A stretch of DNA of 64,000 nucleotides from Rhynchopus sp. YZ270_cl-10 (lineage: Eukaryota > Euglenozoa > Diplonemea > Diplonemida > Diplonemidae). Each line of letters starts with the position of its first letter. Within the stretch, counting starts at the first letter, position 1. The stretch covers positions 558,001 to 622,000 of the forward strand of contig OZ037906.1 of the NCBI GenBank assembly GCA_964035575.1, read 5' to 3'. Both the position numbers and the translations under genes were made by a program. The notes under the pieces are model-generated. The model did no database searches and was not told where the DNA came from. It saw nothing but the letters and a program-made list of their open reading frames with translations. This document shows positions 61,660 through 64,000 of the stretch, one piece after another.

Positions 61660-64000
61660 TTGGAAAACCACAAAGGAGCTGGTGCAGTGTTCCTCTTTGT
61701 GTAGTACACTTTACAGAGTGTTTCCAAGTTTTTTTCTTTCCAGTACCCCATTTATATAGTGGCGTGATAGCCCCCCATCTTATCTTTCATGATTATCTTA
61801 GAAAAAAAAGGATGAAAAAATCATGATGACAAAGAAGAGTGTGGCGATTCTACAAAGGATTCCAGTCTTTTGGGGGGTGTGTTATACAGAACCTATTTAT
61901 ATTCCAACTGAACCCCTCTTCCTCCCCCCCCCTCCACGCCCTGGGGGGCGGTTTATTGCATATTTCCTTCTTCTATTTTGTATTATTTTTGGTTCTTTTT
62001 GAGTCTTCTCTTTTCTCCATTAGTTACATAAAGTCTTTGGTGCGTTTTTTTGAAATTTATGAGCAATGGGTAAAGTAACGTGGTGTTTATTTTCACTAAT
62101 TTTAAAGCATTTTCCGCTGATCACATTGCACTGATCACAGTAAGCCATTTTTTTTTTTAACATATTTTGACGAACACGATTCTCATTCCCAAGGAAACGG
62201 TGATTTTCATGTCGGTTTAATCCGACAACATGGAGCTTAACATGAAAAACGAAAAGACTATGGGAGACACCTTGTACCCTACCCTTCCCAGGAATAATGA
62301 CACCACAGCCGGACTACTGTGTGCAGATTGCAAATACCCATTGCACCATACATTTCAAAAGACACACCTCAACTTTTTCACTCATGCTATAAAATCACGG
62401 AATTGCAACATTAAGCGGACTTTGATTGATCTCACTATCGGTGATAGGTGTACCTTACTGCAGCCTCTGATGCAACTGGCTATTGCTTGTCACATCAAAT
62501 ACACGACTACGCTTGCTGCGCTCGGGTTTGCAGTGTAGAATCCGCAGGAAGGCATCCACCACCACGGCAAGATACAGTCCAGTTCATTTCAGTGCAATGA
62601 ATAGTTTTTTATTTTATTTTTGAGTGCGGTGCCTTGGCTGGGAACTGCGTTCCGCGGTGTTGGCATTTTTTTTTTTTGCACCTCATTTTATTCTAGAGGC
62701 AGGCATCCCAGAGGTGTCTGTCCACATCATCAACTTCAATTTTTCTTTCTTCAACGTTATCTTTCTGTCTTTTCTTATTTCTTTTTTCTCTTTTTTTTTT
62801 TTCTTTTTTTCTTTTTTGAAAGTATTTTTATTTGGAATTGTGTACCGCCTTTGTTCACACTACATACACTCTTATGCACCTTCCGTTGTTGTCCGCAGGG
62901 TACCTGTTGTGCTTTCATCCGGATGGCTGTCATCGTACGTGGGTCAGTCGGAGGTGCCTGCAATCAATCCTTATTCTTTTATTTTTGTTGCCCTTTGTAA
63001 GCAACGTATTATTCCCGAGGGGGGGATATTTTTTTTTGTGTTGGTACTCCAAAAAAAGCAGCAGCAACAAGGTCTTGTGTACGTCTCCCACTTTAATTGA
63101 TTAGAATTGGTTCATCCCATTCCCTCCCGCTATTTGGATTTTTTTTATTTTATCCTTTGCTGTACAAGAGGGAAAATATGGGATGTAACCAGATTGCCGC
63201 ATTCTGATGTTGTCAGTTTGCATCCTTTTTTGCAATATTAGGTCTGGTTTTAGGTCCACACCAAGTGGGCAGGGTTTTTCCACATGGCAAGCCAATCCAT
63301 GAAACAGCAGAATAGGCACTGCTGATTGGGTTTCAAAAAAAGGGGGGGAGCCGAATTTTGGCAATTTTTACTGTTATCTATTATTTCACGATTACACCAC
63401 TACTGTGATCATGGGTACACTGGTCGTCAGTCTGCCTTCTGTTTATTTGGATCCACCTAGAAGTGTGACTCAGGTGATCCTCTTAACTAAGTTTTTTTTT
63501 TAACATAATGAATCAAGGTGGGTTTATATACGGAAACTATTGCGACCTTAGTGCCTTTTACTTTGCACACCGCGAGGTAATTAGTATTTTAACTTTTTTG
63601 TGTATTAATAGTGCTCCGGAGGGGGTCGATATTGACAGGTCGTGGCCCGATTTCCGAAGGCACCAATTAACTTATTTTTTTGTTTCTTTCCCAGTGAACG
63701 TAAGAATGTCTAAATGAATTGATAACGGTTGTTATGTTTTGATTGGTACATGTATATATTTTATCCACAACAACAGAAAGAAAGTGGAGCTCGCACAGGC
63801 AACTTCACTATTCCAATAATTTATCAAAAGCAAAAGAAACCCATAGAAAACCAGGGGGAAAAGTCACTACATTTAATGTTATTTCAAACGCAGCTTTTTT
63901 TCTTTTTCTTCTTTCGAAACATTTCTTCCACTCCCGCCCCATTCTCTATTCCATGCTATGTGTACGAACAACACAGGTAAAGTGATTCATGTTGCGGTGT
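61660..64000. other. right-end spacer, no confirmed gene
   Basis: T-rich DNA with motif 2 at 62697-62741 and the right inverted repeat at 63606-63665. Frames at 62230-62538 (102 residues, LLCADCKYPLHHTF) and 63508-63717 are possible exons but cannot be supported. After 63666 no feature is recognised. Confidence 0.45.
62697..62741 (+). repeat. dispersed motif 2 copy
   Basis: After TTATTCTAG reads AGGCAGGCATCCCAGAGGTG and then ATCAACTTCAATTTT, the same tail as the copy at 21187. Confidence 0.45.

Larger units (their letters stand above)
57051..63665. mobile_element. candidate 6.6 kb region bounded by diverged inverted repeats
   Basis: 57051-57131 and the inverse of 63606-63665 align: both start TGGTGC, share ACGACCTGTCA and then a 26 bp identical block (ATATCGACCCCCTCCGGAGC...). 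The left copy has two extra 11 bp CGACCTGTCAA units. The TGGTGC end is shared with the 12081-14723 element. Flanking 5-mers (TTAGA and ATTAA) do not match, so a target duplication is not proven. It encloses the second cyclase-like gene and the 824 bp MITE. It may be one old element or two unrelated insertions. Confidence 0.35.

Overview
This is nuclear DNA of a flagellated unicellular eukaryote. The evidence is a single-copy beta-tubulin gene, a PB1-containing STE11-type kinase, an acidic ribosomal P1 gene split by GT-AG introns, long coiled-coil flagellum-type proteins (one resembling paraflagellar rod proteins), receptor-like proteins with degenerate class III cyclase domains, and a capsid-bearing Polinton-like element. 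Many large genes are intronless and small genes often carry one to three introns. Coding DNA is GC-balanced, while spacers are rich in T/A homopolymers and tandem repeats. The gene set fits an excavate-like flagellate (Euglenozoa, Heterolobosea or a free-living metamonad), but I cannot place it further.

Layout. 1-4133: a very large minus-strand helical protein running off the left edge. 4.5-10.5 kb: minus-strand genes for ribosomal P1, a small basic protein, a PRPP-synthetase-like membrane protein and a zinc-finger tail-anchored protein. 12081-14723: a 2.6 kb element with perfect terminal inverted repeats, a 5 bp target duplication and palindromic TTTCACAAC arrays; it encloses pieces of a zinc-finger gene. 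15.2-23 kb: a small protein, the PB1 kinase, beta-tubulin and a secreted S53 (sedolisin/TPP1-type) peptidase, all on minus. 24.3-27.4 kb: a 28 bp satellite. 27.8-39.5 kb: a Polinton/adintovirus-like element with protein-primed polymerase (broken), integrase, capsid and penton proteins, packaging ATPase, adenain-type protease, PLA2-like protein and fibre-like protein. 39.8-41.4 kb: a three-exon P-loop NTPase gene. 42-43 kb: three repeat families joined end to end. 43-51 kb: a secreted protein and two coiled-coil flagellum-type genes on plus. 52.4-61.7 kb: two paralogous receptor cyclase-like genes, almost identical in their sensor halves and divergent in their cyclase halves; the second lies inside a pair of diverged inverted repeats that also enclose an 824 bp MITE.

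The most unusual signals are: the two TIR elements with clear target duplications; two short dispersed hairpin motifs, one of which looks like a tRNA 5' half; identical palindromic hairpins placed in both convergent gene gaps checked inside the Polinton-like element; a 130 bp perfect direct repeat 14.6 kb apart; and the abrupt identity boundaries between the cyclase paralogues. Family assignments come from reading motifs by eye and were not tested against any database.
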